This document shows positions 52,100-61,030 of a stretch of DNA of 64,000 nt, one piece after another. The notes beneath the pieces were generated by a model. The model was not told where the DNA came from and searched no databases. It was given only the letters and a program-made list of their open reading frames with translations. The stretch comes from Oscillospiraceae bacterium. Its GTDB lineage: Bacteria > Bacillota > Clostridia > Oscillospirales > Acutalibacteraceae. Position numbers and translations under genes: made by a program. Location of the stretch: contig SVPA01000003.1 in the NCBI GenBank assembly GCA_015066085.1, positions 1 through 64,000 on the forward strand. The letters run 5' to 3'. Every line of letters starts with the position of its first letter. The stretch's first letter is position 1.

Positions 52100-53023
52100 T
52101 CAGTCAAGACCGAAAGTATGAATAAGACCTTGTCTATTTCGCCAGTCTTCCTTAACCTTTACCCAAAGTTTAACAGAGGCTCTGATTCCAAAAAAATCTT
52201 CAATATCTTTTCTGGACCTTATACCGATTTTTTTAAGCATCGAGCCGTTTTTACCTATTATAATTCCCTTATGAGAATCTCTTTCACAGTATATTGTTGC
52301 TTCAACTTCGAGAATTGGCTCCCCATCAACAGTATCACGCTCAAAAAATCTTTCTATATCAACAGCAATACCGTGAGGAACCTCTTTATCGAGTGACCTA
52401 AGCAGTTTCTCGCGAATCATTTCGGCAACCATTGTTTTTTCGCCTTGGTCTGTGATATCGTCACTACCGAAATAGTGAACAGATTCCTTTAAAAAGCCTT
52501 TAGCCTCATCAAGAATAATAGATACACCATCATTTTTAAGAGCAGAAACAGGAATTACACTTTCAAAATTGTAAAGTTTATTATAAGCAGTTATAATCTC
52601 AAACAATTCCTCTTTGTCCGAAAGCAAATCCACTTTATTTATAACAAGAAAGCATTTGTGTTTTCTGCGCTTAATTTCGTTAATAAGTTCAAGTTCTGCG
52701 GCAGGCAGATTATCTTTATTAAAGTTGAATTTAGGGGCAGCCTCAACAACTAACATAACAGCATCAACATCAGATAGGCCGCTGCCGACAGCCTTGACCA
52801 TATTCTCGCCGAGTTTGTTTCTTGGCTTGTGAAAACCCGGGGTGTCAACGAAAACGAACTGATTAACGCCTTTAGTAAACACACCCATTATTCTAGTGCG
52901 CGTAGTTTGCGCCTTATCGGAAACAATAGCAACTTTTTGACCAAGCAATCTGTTTATTATTGAAGATTTGCCGACATTTGGGCGCCCTACGATTGCAATA
53001 AAAGCCGAGTAAGTCTTATCCAT
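52100..53023 (-). CDS. era: GTPase Era
   Basis: 307 residues. Binds 16S rRNA near its 3' end in 30S assembly. G1 is GRPNVGKSSIINRLLG, G2 is in TTRTRIMG, G3 is DTPGFHKPRNKLG, and G4 is INKVDLL. The C-terminal KH domain contains ERDSHKGIIIGKNGSMLKKIG. It sits 11 bases after ybeY. Confidence 0.98.
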   Translation of the reverse strand: MDKTYSAFIAIVGRPNVGKSSIINRLLGQKVAIVSDKAQTTRTRIMGVFTKGVNQFVFVDTPGFHKPRNKLGENMVKAVGSGLSDVDAVMLVVEAAPKFNFNKDNLPAAELELINEIKRRKHKCFLVINKVDLLSDKEELFEIITAYNKLYNFESVIPVSALKNDGVSIILDEAKGFLKESVHYFGSDDITDQGEKTMVAEMIREKLLRSLDKEVPHGIAVDIERFFERDTVDGEPILEVEATIYCERDSHKGIIIGKNGSMLKKIGIRSRKDIEDFFGIRASVKLWVKVKEDWRNRQGLIHTFGLD

Positions 53024-53034
53024 ACGATACCGTC

Positions 53035-53508
53035 CTAAATTATTTGAAGACCAATTTTTTCAAGGGCTTGTTCTTCTTTTGTTCGCATAATTTTCTTCTG
53101 ATTACCCTCATCAACATGGTCATATCCGAGCAAATGAAAAACCGAATGAACCGTCAAATAAGCAATTTCACGCTCGACCGAGTGGCCGAATGTTTCGGCT
53201 TGATTAATAGCATGTTCAACAGAGATAATAATATCGCCGAGCATAATGCAGTCATTTTCCGGGTTTATATCATATTCTCCGTCATAAGACAAAGGAAAAG
53301 AAAGCACATCGGTAGACCTATTTATATTTCTGAATGTCTTATTGATTTCTTTAATTTTTCTGTCGCTGACAAAGGTTACATTTACCTCACAGTTGTCGGT
53401 AAAATCTTCAACCTCAAGCGCTGCCTTTATTGCAGAAATCACAAGTTCGGTTGTATTGTTTGAAAGAACGGATTTTCTTTGCCTGTTAGCAAAATTTACA
53501 CTAATCAT
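53035..53508 (-). CDS. ybeY: Endoribonuclease YbeY
   Basis: 157 residues. Zinc-dependent RNase in 16S rRNA maturation. The metal site is HSVFHLLGYDHVDE (HxxxHxxxxxH), with TDVLSFPL before it. The ATG at 53508 behind AAGGA replaces the longer ORF-track start and overlaps the phoH stop by eight bases. In Bacillus yqfF, dgkA and cdd lie in this cluster; they are absent here. Confidence 0.96.
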   Translation of the reverse strand: MISVNFANRQRKSVLSNNTTELVISAIKAALEVEDFTDNCEVNVTFVSDRKIKEINKTFRNINRSTDVLSFPLSYDGEYDINPENDCIMLGDIIISVEHAINQAETFGHSVEREIAYLTVHSVFHLLGYDHVDEGNQKKIMRTKEEQALEKIGLQII

Positions 53509-54472
53509 TTCTATTCCTTTGCTCGTCTGATTTTTCGTAAGCATTGATGATTGCCTGTACTAACTTATGTCTTACGACGTCTTTTCCTCTAAGCCGTATG
53601 ATTTCAATATCATCTACCTTTTTAAGCACAGAAACAGCGTCCTTCAGACCGGATTTTTTACCTTTAGGAAGGTCAATCTGAGTAACATCTCCCGTAACAA
53701 CAGCCTTAGAATTAAAGCCAAGACGGGTAAGAAACATTTTCATTTGTTCACAAGTGGTGTTCTGGGCTTCGTCAAGGATAATAAAACTATCATCAAGAGT
53801 TCTTCCGCGCATATAGGCAAGTGGAGCAACCTCAATATCTCCCCTTTCCTGACATCTTTGAAAGTTTTCTGCACCAAGCATTTCAAAGAGAGCGTCATAA
53901 AGGGGACGGAGATAAGGGTCAACCTTTGATTGAAGGTCGCCGGGTAAAAAGCCAAGACTTTCTCCCGCCTCGACAGCAGGACGAGTCAATATTATTCGGT
54001 TAATTTCTTTTGCTCTGAACGCCTTAACAGCCATTGCAACCGCAAGATATGTTTTTCCCGTTCCGGCAGGTCCAACACCGATTGTTATAGTGTTGTTTTT
54101 AATTGCTTCAAGGTACCTTTTTTGTCCAAGTGTTTTCGGCTTGACAGGTTTTCCCTTTGAAGTGACACAAACACAGTCGCTGTCTGTAAGACGGGATATC
54201 TGATGCTCATCTCCGTCAGATACAAGTGAAAAAACATAATCAATATTCTGGTCAGTTATTACCTCACCTTTACTGATTAATGTAAGAAGGCTATTTGTTG
54301 CACGAACAGCCTTCTGAACATCATCAGGGTCGCCTTTAATTCTAACATAACTACCGTGCGAGGATATTTTTACCGAATATTTTTGTTCAATCTTTTTAAT
54401 GTTTTCATCGAAACTTCCGAAAAGACTTATTATATCTTCCATTCTGTCGATATTAATTATTTGCTCCATCAT
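53501..54472 (-). CDS. phoH: PhoH-like ATPase
   Basis: 323 residues. Walker A is GPAGTGKTYLAVAMAV, and the Walker B region reads DDSFIILDEAQNTT. RPAVEAGESLGFLPGDLQSKVDPY and GFNSKAVVTGDVTQIDLPKG are signatures of the family. The N-terminus carries a KH-like stretch. The function is probably RNA metabolism with YbeY, its usual partner. GH94 lies upstream where yqfD is expected. Confidence 0.95.
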   Translation of the reverse strand: MMEQIINIDRMEDIISLFGSFDENIKKIEQKYSVKISSHGSYVRIKGDPDDVQKAVRATNSLLTLISKGEVITDQNIDYVFSLVSDGDEHQISRLTDSDCVCVTSKGKPVKPKTLGQKRYLEAIKNNTITIGVGPAGTGKTYLAVAMAVKAFRAKEINRIILTRPAVEAGESLGFLPGDLQSKVDPYLRPLYDALFEMLGAENFQRCQERGDIEVAPLAYMRGRTLDDSFIILDEAQNTTCEQMKMFLTRLGFNSKAVVTGDVTQIDLPKGKKSGLKDAVSVLKKVDDIEIIRLRGKDVVRHKLVQAIINAYEKSDEQRNRND

Positions 54473-54492
54473 ATAATGCTCCGAAAAAAGTG

Positions 54493-56838
54493 TTACATTA
54501 TTACCTTAATAATATGTTCTTTGCCATCGGGAATATATTTAACAAAATTTCCATCTTGCTTAACGCCATCAACTTCAAGAACGGAAACTCCGGTTTGCTT
54601 GTGTTCAGGGTTTGAAACAATAACTTTATAAACATTCTTTCTAAAGGGTCTTATTACCTCAAAACCATCCCATTCCTGATTTATACAAGGGTCAATAATT
54701 AAGCCTTCAAGACTGGTTTTAATACCAAGCATATAATCAAGAACGGCTCTAAACATCCAAGCAGCAGTTCCGGTCATCCAGTGATAAGCGCCTCTGCCGT
54801 ATTCAGGAGAATTTGGTCCGTGAGAGAACTGAGAATAAATATAGGGTTCGCACATATGGACGTCTTGCTTTTTACAAGCGGGCAGAACTTTTTTGTATAC
54901 TCGATACATATCGTTACCTCTGCCGAGTAAAGCCTTAGCAACAAGGTTGAATGCAGTAGCGTGAGAAAATACAGCGCCATTTTCCTTCATACCTCTTGCA
55001 AATGCGCTTGATACGCCGATATTTTCATCAAGACAATCATACGCAGGCATTACAAGAGACAAACCATAGGGAGTTTCAAGGTAATCGTCAACGGCATCCA
55101 TTGCTTTCTCAAGACGCTCTTTACTGCCAATTCCGCTGATTACAGCCCAAGTTTGAGTATTAAGATAGGTGTTTCCAACTCTATCCTTCTTTGTTCCGAC
55201 AGCCTCCATTAAATCGTTATATCCGATAATATACCAATCTTCATCCCAAGCAAATTCCTCGTGGGCGGTTTTAAATTGTTCTGCAATTTTAGTAAGTTCG
55301 GTTAACTCCTTATCGTCATTTTTAAGTATTAAAAGGGGCTTAATTTCGTTAATGCAATAATAAATAAACTGTGCAAGCCAAACGCTTTCGCCAATACCTT
55401 TATCGCCAACACGATTCAAACTATCGTTCCAGTCGCCGCCGCCAAAAAGAGGCAAACCGTGACAGCCCTTATCGCATGCAATTCTCTTAAGTCCAAGCAA
55501 AATATGCTCGTAAAGAGTTCCCTGACCGCCGTCAAGGTAAGGGATTACCTCGTCAAGAATTGCCATATCTGCAGTTTCGTTAATGTAATTACAAGTTGCA
55601 AGAGCCATCCAAAGCGGAACATCCACCTTAATACCCTTATTTGCTTTATACTCTATTCTGCTTGTTACATCGCATGGAGAACCATCAGAGAAAATAAAAC
55701 TTGCAACTCTTAAAATCTGTTCTCTTGCCCACTTAGAACTTAGCGGAATCATACCAAAAGCGTCCTGGAAACTGTCACGCATACCCATACTTTGTTCAAG
55801 ATGATAGTATGACGGTGCTCTACCAAAATTGAAATTCATATAAATTTGATATTTGTTCCAGTAATTAAAGTTTCTGTTGATTTCTTCGTCAGGAGTTTTA
55901 ATTTTAATTCCGTCTACATAGTTTGTCCAAAATTCAGTAGTCTTTGTATATAATTCATCAATTATCTCGGTTGTAAATTTAGCAGGAGTTTTTTCAAAAA
56001 TATTAGTATAAACATCATTTTCGTAGCATTCGTCAGCCGAAAGTTCTAAATTCCAACAAAAAGCAGCAACCGAAGGCATGCCAAAATTATCTTTATTGGA
56101 AAGAGAACCGTTTTCTACTGAAACAGGGTTATGAACATCTCTGTGAACACCTATAAAGCGTTCTTGTGAGGTTTCAATGCTTTCGGGAGATTTGGTCGCA
56201 CCAATCATAACGGTATAAGGCCAAACTTTATCAGATTTGAAGTTATCACCGGCACGACTGCTTGTACTCCAAATAGAATAATTAGCAAAGATTTTTTCGT
56301 CATTAATTTTTGCTTGTCCAAACATTGAAGCAATTGCTCTCTCGTGCTCGTTAAATTCGAAATTTCCAAGTTGCAGTTCTTCGTAAAAATAGACCGAAAG
56401 ATTTCTTTTTGAGCCGGAAATGTTTGTAATTTTAATTCTTGCAATTTCCGCATCTACGCCCATAGGTACAAAATAGGTTATTTCGCCGGCAATACCGTGG
56501 CTTTCGGTTTTAACTGTAGTGTAACCCATACCGTGAACAGCCTCAAATTTATCAAAACTGTTTTGTACAGGCATAACATTTAAAGAGAAAATTTCGCCAC
56601 TATCGTTATCCTTTATGTAAACATATCTTCCGGGTCTGTCAGAAATCAGATTTCTTTGCTCTCTTCTGAGAATATTATTTGCATGGTGACTCTTGTAGAA
56701 ACTGAATCCGCCTCCTGTTGAGGAAACGATTGCACAATAATCACCGTTAGAGAGATAGTTTACCCAAGGAAGCGGAGTATCATATCTTGTTACAATGAAT
56801 TCATTACCCTTTTCAGAAAAATGACCATACTTATTCAT
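54493..56838 (-). CDS. Glycoside hydrolase family 94 phosphorylase
   Basis: 781 residues. GH94 enzymes cleave beta-linked disaccharides with phosphate, giving a sugar-1-phosphate. The N-terminal NEFIVTRYDTPLPWVNYLSNGD, STGGGFSFYKS and the catalytic-domain GGDWNDSLNRVGDKGIGES (general-acid Asp) match cellobiose and chitobiose phosphorylases. No signal peptide, so it is intracellular. The exact substrate (cellobiose, chitobiose or another beta-glucoside) is not resolved. It has its own promoter and SD (GGAGG) and interrupts the yqfD-phoH pair, suggesting a later insertion. No transporter for its substrate is adjacent. Confidence 0.88.
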   Translation of the reverse strand: MNKYGHFSEKGNEFIVTRYDTPLPWVNYLSNGDYCAIVSSTGGGFSFYKSHHANNILRREQRNLISDRPGRYVYIKDNDSGEIFSLNVMPVQNSFDKFEAVHGMGYTTVKTESHGIAGEITYFVPMGVDAEIARIKITNISGSKRNLSVYFYEELQLGNFEFNEHERAIASMFGQAKINDEKIFANYSIWSTSSRAGDNFKSDKVWPYTVMIGATKSPESIETSQERFIGVHRDVHNPVSVENGSLSNKDNFGMPSVAAFCWNLELSADECYENDVYTNIFEKTPAKFTTEIIDELYTKTTEFWTNYVDGIKIKTPDEEINRNFNYWNKYQIYMNFNFGRAPSYYHLEQSMGMRDSFQDAFGMIPLSSKWAREQILRVASFIFSDGSPCDVTSRIEYKANKGIKVDVPLWMALATCNYINETADMAILDEVIPYLDGGQGTLYEHILLGLKRIACDKGCHGLPLFGGGDWNDSLNRVGDKGIGESVWLAQFIYYCINEIKPLLILKNDDKELTELTKIAEQFKTAHEEFAWDEDWYIIGYNDLMEAVGTKKDRVGNTYLNTQTWAVISGIGSKERLEKAMDAVDDYLETPYGLSLVMPAYDCLDENIGVSSAFARGMKENGAVFSHATAFNLVAKALLGRGNDMYRVYKKVLPACKKQDVHMCEPYIYSQFSHGPNSPEYGRGAYHWMTGTAAWMFRAVLDYMLGIKTSLEGLIIDPCINQEWDGFEVIRPFRKNVYKVIVSNPEHKQTGVSVLEVDGVKQDGNFVKYIPDGKEHIIKVIM

Positions 56839-56877
56839 AAAAAACCTCCAAAAACAAATATAATTTATATTTAATAA

Positions 56878-56906
56878 ATTATATCATAATATAGCATTCG
56901 TTTCAA
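56878..56906 (-). promoter_or_regulatory. Sigma-A promoter of the GH94 gene
   Basis: TTGAAA, a 17-bp spacer and TATAAT on the minus strand. The -35 box overlaps the last codons of yqfD. Confidence 0.8.
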
Positions 56907-58072
56907 TACTCAATTTTAAGCTGTTGCTCTACTGCAATATTCTCCGTACAATTCGCAGATACAGTAATTAAAAACCTATCATTTAATTCTTTTATGTCTG
57001 TAGTATAGTTATTAACCTTCACAATCGGTTGGTTTCTTAATGATTCACTAATTTGATATAACGCTATATCAATACTTTCTTCTTTTGATAAACGGACAAT
57101 ATGTTTTTCTTTAAACACAAATTTTCGTTGAACAATTTGAATAGGCAGTTCCTTTTCAAACATTTTTAAACTAAAAACGTTATAAATCGAATCGGAATAA
57201 CCATCGACATCGTGCAAATACAGAGGTATTTCAAGCCAAAAAATCTTTAAAATGCTTCTGTATTGAGTTCTATTTACTTCGGTTTCTAATAATAAATCTT
57301 TCATAACTTCAACACTAAAAACTCGCTGTGTATCGGCTAATATTTCACCCTTAGAATGAACAAATTTTGTATTAGCATCATCTGAGATAACTCCGGAAAC
57401 TAAAAGGTCCCCCTTTCTTACCGCCTGACCCAGTAAAAACTCTTTTTTGCCCTCAATGATTTCAGCAGATTTAATTACTCCGTCAAAAGAAGCGACTATA
57501 TTAGACGGAGTGTTTTCGGGATTTTTTTCAGATTCCGTTGCAACAGAAATATTTACCGTAAGATTTGAACCCTCAACATTTAGTGAAACCCAAGCGATAT
57601 TGTCAATCCTAAGCGCCAATAACTGCGAAAGATTATATGTATCAATGCTCTGCCTTGGGACTCCGGCAGATACTCCCAGTTCACTTAAAACAGATATAAT
57701 TTGATTTTTGTCAATACTGTTAGGTGCGACAATATCTATGTTCCAAATAAACTGAGAAAAAGCGATATTTATTATAAAAAACATTGCAATACCGGTAATC
57801 AGGCCCGGGCGTTTTATGACTTTTTTGCTTATAAACACAAGGCCATGTTTTTCTTGCAATCTGACTCTTATTGACCTATCAATTTTTCTTCTTATTTCGC
57901 GAAGATTTTTATAGTCTGACAACCCTATATTAAGGTATATTCCGTCGTTTTTCCTTTTTATATTCCAAACGGAGATTCCGTTTGACGCGCAGTAATTTAT
58001 AAATCTTTCAGGAGCAACACCAAAAACAAAAATTCTAACAAAACCTAATAGAAACCTATAAAATGACAACAT
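56903..58072 (-). CDS. yqfD: Sporulation protein YqfD
   Basis: About 389 residues. A membrane protein with a helix near residues 95-115 (LITGIAMFFIINIAFSQFIW) followed by a large extracytoplasmic region. The NIDIVAPNSI segment and the KGDLLVSGVI and GEILADTQR motifs are typical. It is part of the sigma-E regulon in Bacillus. ATG 58072 behind GGTGA is preferred over the GTG at 58078. It follows yqfC closely. Confidence 0.9.
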   Translation of the reverse strand: MLSFYRFLLGFVRIFVFGVAPERFINYCASNGISVWNIKRKNDGIYLNIGLSDYKNLREIRRKIDRSIRVRLQEKHGLVFISKKVIKRPGLITGIAMFFIINIAFSQFIWNIDIVAPNSIDKNQIISVLSELGVSAGVPRQSIDTYNLSQLLALRIDNIAWVSLNVEGSNLTVNISVATESEKNPENTPSNIVASFDGVIKSAEIIEGKKEFLLGQAVRKGDLLVSGVISDDANTKFVHSKGEILADTQRVFSVEVMKDLLLETEVNRTQYRSILKIFWLEIPLYLHDVDGYSDSIYNVFSLKMFEKELPIQIVQRKFVFKEKHIVRLSKEESIDIALYQISESLRNQPIVKVNNYTTDIKELNDRFLITVSANCTENIAVEQQLKIEY

Positions 58073-58087
58073 CTGCACTCATCACCA

Positions 58088-58375
58088 TTACTCAAACTCA
58101 ACACTTGAAAATCGACCCGTAAGCATAAAGGCGCCGCTTTCAACATTACTTAACATTATGGAAGAACCCGTTACTGTCAGCATCTTTTGTTTGCCAAGCC
58201 TTATTTTTAACATATTTTCTGAATATTCTGTTATTGAATATTTCCCCTCAAATGACATTCTTGTGTTACCGAAGAATTCAATATGAGGCACTCCCGAAAG
58301 ACTTGCAAAAGGAATATCTGATTTATTTATACTTATTTGCTCATCAAAACTAATCCTTTTTCTTTTTTCACCCAT
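58088..58375 (-). CDS. yqfC: Sporulation protein YqfC (YabP/YqfC family)
   Basis: 95 residues. The domain with PHIEFFGNTRMSFEGKYSITEYSENMLKIRLGK and the VTGSSIMLSNVESGAFMLTG tail match YabP/YqfC proteins of spore-formers. GGTGG precedes the ATG. It is first in the yqfC-yqfD pair and divergent from ylbJ. Confidence 0.9.
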   Translation of the reverse strand: MGEKRKRISFDEQISINKSDIPFASLSGVPHIEFFGNTRMSFEGKYSITEYSENMLKIRLGKQKMLTVTGSSIMLSNVESGAFMLTGRFSSVEFE

Positions 58376-58420
58376 TTAACCACCTCATTCATACTATTCA
58401 TTCTATGATAATATAGTTTG

Positions 58421-58428
58421 AGTGTATG
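58421..58428 (-). promoter_or_regulatory. Candidate sigma-E -10 box for yqfC
   Basis: CATACACT on the minus strand equals the Bacillus sigma-E -10 consensus CATACANT. A partial TTCATAAC lies 16 bases upstream, slightly outside the usual spacing. Confidence 0.4.
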
Positions 58429-58447
58429 ATATATTTGAGGTATTGTT

Positions 58448-59485
58448 ATGAAATATAAAGTAGTTTTAACGGCTTCGGTAATATCTTGTTTCGCTTTATG
58501 CCTTGTTGTGTTTTCTTCAGGCGCTACTGCGGGAGCAATACATGGTCTTAACCTATGTTATTCTGTAGTTATCCCCTCTCTCTTTCCGTTTATGGTTTGT
58601 TCGCTGGTTTTGTTTAAGACAAAAATACTTACAACCTTTGCTGACAGACTAGAAAGAATAACCTTATCGATTTTCTCCCTTGATTCAGAATGTTTTACAG
58701 TTTTTCTATTATCGCTTATCGGCGGATTTCCGGTGGGTGCGAAACTAATTGAAAAACTTTATGTAGACAAAAAAATATCAAAAAAGACCGCTGAACTTAT
58801 GCTTGGTTTTTGCGTAAATTCAGGGCCTTCATTTATTGTTATTACTGTAGGTGCAGGTATTCTATCAAACAAAACTCTTGGCTATATTCTTCTGTTTTCA
58901 AGCATTATTTCTTCATTTTTAGTAGCACTTATATTTTCAAGGTTTATAAGACCTCAGCCAACAAGGTTTAGACCAAAAAACGAAAAATTTGTTATAAGCG
59001 AAACAATTATTAAGTCAACCTACGATGCAACAACATCTATTATAAATATTTGTTCATTTGTAGTGCTTTTTTCGACTATAATCGGGTTGATTGATTCATA
59101 TTTAAGCAGCAGTTCAATAATCAGAAACATTTTACCTTTACTTGAAATTACAAGCGGGATTAAGTATTATTCAAAAAATATATTTTTTATTTCTTTTATT
59201 ATTGGGTTTGCCGGAATATGTGTACATTTTCAGGTTATATCATCTTGTAAAACAATAAACATAAATTACTTTAAATTTTTTATGTTCAGAATTTTTCACG
59301 GAGCATTGTGTTCATTTTGTACTTATATTTTGCTTAAAATTTTTAAAATATCGGTGCCGACAGTATCTATCAACCCCTCTTTAGTCATTGAACCGTCAAG
59401 ATATACTATAGTTTTCGGAATAGTTTTTATCGCCCTTTCAGTGCTTTTTATTGTATCTACAAGAAAATTTTCTAAAACTATATAG
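58448..59485 (+). CDS. ylbJ: YlbJ-like sporulation membrane protein (gate domain)
   Basis: 345 residues with about eight membrane helices. SVVIPSLFPFMVCSLVLF and the gate-like LSLIGGFPVGAKLIEKLY and GFCVNSGPSFIVITVGAGIL segments match YlbJ, an integral membrane protein needed for spore formation, related to nucleoside-transporter gate domains. Divergent from yqfC. Substrate unknown. Confidence 0.82.
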   Translation: MKYKVVLTASVISCFALCLVVFSSGATAGAIHGLNLCYSVVIPSLFPFMVCSLVLFKTKILTTFADRLERITLSIFSLDSECFTVFLLSLIGGFPVGAKLIEKLYVDKKISKKTAELMLGFCVNSGPSFIVITVGAGILSNKTLGYILLFSSIISSFLVALIFSRFIRPQPTRFRPKNEKFVISETIIKSTYDATTSIINICSFVVLFSTIIGLIDSYLSSSSIIRNILPLLEITSGIKYYSKNIFFISFIIGFAGICVHFQVISSCKTININYFKFFMFRIFHGALCSFCTYILLKIFKISVPTVSINPSLVIEPSRYTIVFGIVFIALSVLFIVSTRKFSKTI

Positions 59486-59502
59486 CATTTTTTGTAATTT
59501 TC

Positions 59503-59511
59503 TGTTATAAT
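59503..59511 (+). promoter_or_regulatory. Extended -10 promoter of the small Cys protein
   Basis: TGTTATAAT lies 17 bases before the ATG at 59528. No clear -35 box. Confidence 0.5.
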
Positions 59512-59527
59512 GTCACTTGGTGATATT

Positions 59528-59743
59528 ATGAATAAACTCGGATTTGAGAAAAAAAGGTCAAAATATTGCACATATTGTGTGTATGCCAAGCCCCTTGAAT
59601 ATACAGATGAAGTGTTCTGTATCAAGAAGGGCTTTGTTGACAAATTCTCAAAATGTCTAAAATACAAATATGACCCTCTTAAGCGCAAACCCGAAGCAAA
59701 AAATTTAACCTCTAAATATAGCGCAGAAGATTTTAAACTATAA
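59528..59743 (+). CDS. Small cysteine-rich protein, unknown
   Basis: 71 residues. CTYCVYAKPLEYTDEVFC and a further Cys in FSKCLKYKYDPLKRKP give a four-Cys pattern (CxxC...C...C) that could bind a metal, with a basic tail. I recognise it only as a recurring clostridial small protein, without a known role. The ATG at 59528 is preferred, because the ORF-track ATG at 59510 overlaps the -10 box. It ends at a bidirectional terminator. Confidence 0.68.
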   Translation: MNKLGFEKKRSKYCTYCVYAKPLEYTDEVFCIKKGFVDKFSKCLKYKYDPLKRKPEAKNLTSKYSAEDFKL

Positions 59744-59745
59744 AT

Positions 59746-59776
59746 AAAAAACGGCATTATTTATGCCGTTTTTTTA
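59746..59776. terminator. Bidirectional terminator between the Cys protein and the XRE regulator
   Basis: AAAAAACGGCAT-TATTT-ATGCCGTTTTTTT between convergent stops. Confidence 0.9.
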
Positions 59777-60646
59777 TTTATGGAAATATAGTTGCTTTTT
59801 CTCGTCAATTTCAATTTCTAATTTTTCAAAACTCCCGTCCTTATGAAGTTTATTCATTTCATTAATTACTGACTTAGGAAATAATTCTTTCATATCTTCC
59901 GTGTAATAGCCGTCACTTGGAAATCGGCTTTCTTCAACAGTAAAACTATTCTTGTTCTCATTCTCTTTAACGGTAAATTTAAACGGTATTGAAAAAGCGC
60001 TATATTCTAAAACTTCGTTATTCTTTAAATAACACTGTTTTTGAAGAACCCAGGCGTAAACATTATATTTTCCATCAGTATCAACACTTTCAATTAGATA
60101 TGTCTTAATGGCAACAAATGTTTTCACACCGTCTTCGTGCTTTTCTTCATTATCTCCTTGCTCAACAAGGTAATTCCTTATCGCATATTCAATTTCTTCA
60201 TCTTGTAAATCTATAGGCGGTGTGTAATCAATTCCCCATGTGCTAAAAAATACAGGTTCGTTGTTCCTCATTCTATCTATATCAACAGCAAAAAGTGTTG
60301 ATATAAGCGTTATAACAAGTAAAATACTAACTAAAATGGAAATTAAAATAATTCTTGTTTTTATAATCTTATTTTTAGAATAAGTTAATGTATTAACTAT
60401 ATTTTCTTCCGCTTTCACTGTAAAATGTTCGTCTGAAATTCTTTCACCGCAAAACAATTCATTAACTGAAATAGATAAAGCATCACAAAGCGGTTTTATG
60501 AGTGATATTTCAGGCATTCCCCTTCCGTTTTCCCACTTTGAAATTGCACGGTCGGTAACTCCTAATATGTTTGCTAAATCAAGTTGTGTCATATTTCGCT
60601 CTTTACGAATTTGAGCGATAAATTTTCCAATTTTTATCTGGTCCAT
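59774..60646 (-). CDS. Membrane-anchored XRE-family regulator
   Basis: About 290 residues. The N-terminal helix-turn-helix (IGKFIAQIRKERNMTQLDLA, AISKWENGRGMPE) is followed by a linker, one membrane helix near 105-125 (IILISILVSILLVITLISTL) and an outside domain of about 165 residues rich in charged and aromatic positions. This is a one-component sensor design in which the outer part presumably detects a signal. The sensed molecule and targets are unknown. The ATG at 60646 is preferred; AAGGAG is 12 bases before it, which is long. Confidence 0.78.
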   Translation of the reverse strand: MDQIKIGKFIAQIRKERNMTQLDLANILGVTDRAISKWENGRGMPEISLIKPLCDALSISVNELFCGERISDEHFTVKAEENIVNTLTYSKNKIIKTRIILISILVSILLVITLISTLFAVDIDRMRNNEPVFFSTWGIDYTPPIDLQDEEIEYAIRNYLVEQGDNEEKHEDGVKTFVAIKTYLIESVDTDGKYNVYAWVLQKQCYLKNNEVLEYSAFSIPFKFTVKENENKNSFTVEESRFPSDGYYTEDMKELFPKSVINEMNKLHKDGSFEKLEIEIDEKKQLYFHK

Positions 60647-60750
60647 AACGCATATCCACTCCTTGTACATATTGTAACATAGACTTGCCTTAAAATAAAC
60701 AAACGAATTGTAGAGTTAAGTCATTAACTTTAAAAATATTACTATAAAAC

Positions 60751-60780
60751 AAAAAAGCACACCTAATAGTGTGCTTTTTT
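60751..60780 (-). terminator. Terminator after tRNA-Arg
   Basis: AAAAAAGCACAC-CTAATA-GTGTGCTTTTTT, directly after the tRNA CCA end. Confidence 0.88.
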
Positions 60781-60857
<77 letters not shown>

Positions 60858-60865
60858 ATTCATAT

Positions 60866-60893
60866 AAAAAACCCCATAAACTATGGGGTTTTT
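60866..60893 (-). terminator. Terminator-like hairpin between tRNA-Gly and tRNA-Arg
   Basis: AAAAAACCCCATA-AAC-TATGGGGTTTTT. The hairpin ends only nine bases before the tRNA-Arg 5' end. Confidence 0.8.
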
Positions 60894-60896
60894 CCG

Positions 60897-60971
60897 TGGA
60901 GCGGGTGATGGGAATCGAACCCACGTCTCCAGCTTGGAAGGCTGGCATTCTAGCCGTTGAACAACACCCGC
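60897..60971 (-). tRNA. tRNA-Gly (anticodon TCC)
   Basis: 75 nt on the minus strand. Acceptor GCGGGTG/CACCCGC, anticodon stem CCAGC/GCTGG with loop CTTCCAA, T arm GTGGGTTCGATTCCCAT. Discriminator U and encoded CCA, as usual for bacterial tRNA-Gly. Confidence 0.97.
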
Positions 60972-60990
60972 ATGTCTTACGGCAAGAGAT

Positions 60991-61019
60991 ATATTACCAC
61001 ACTTCAAGCCGTAAGTCAA
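60991..61019 (-). promoter_or_regulatory. Promoter of tRNA-Gly
   Basis: TTGACT, a 17-bp spacer and TAATAT on the minus strand, about 20 bases upstream of the tRNA. An 8-bp inverted repeat (CTTACGGC/GCCGTAAG) brackets the -10 box and spacer, with its outer arm overlapping the -35 box. Confidence 0.65.
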
Positions 61020-61030
61020 CACTTTTTTGA

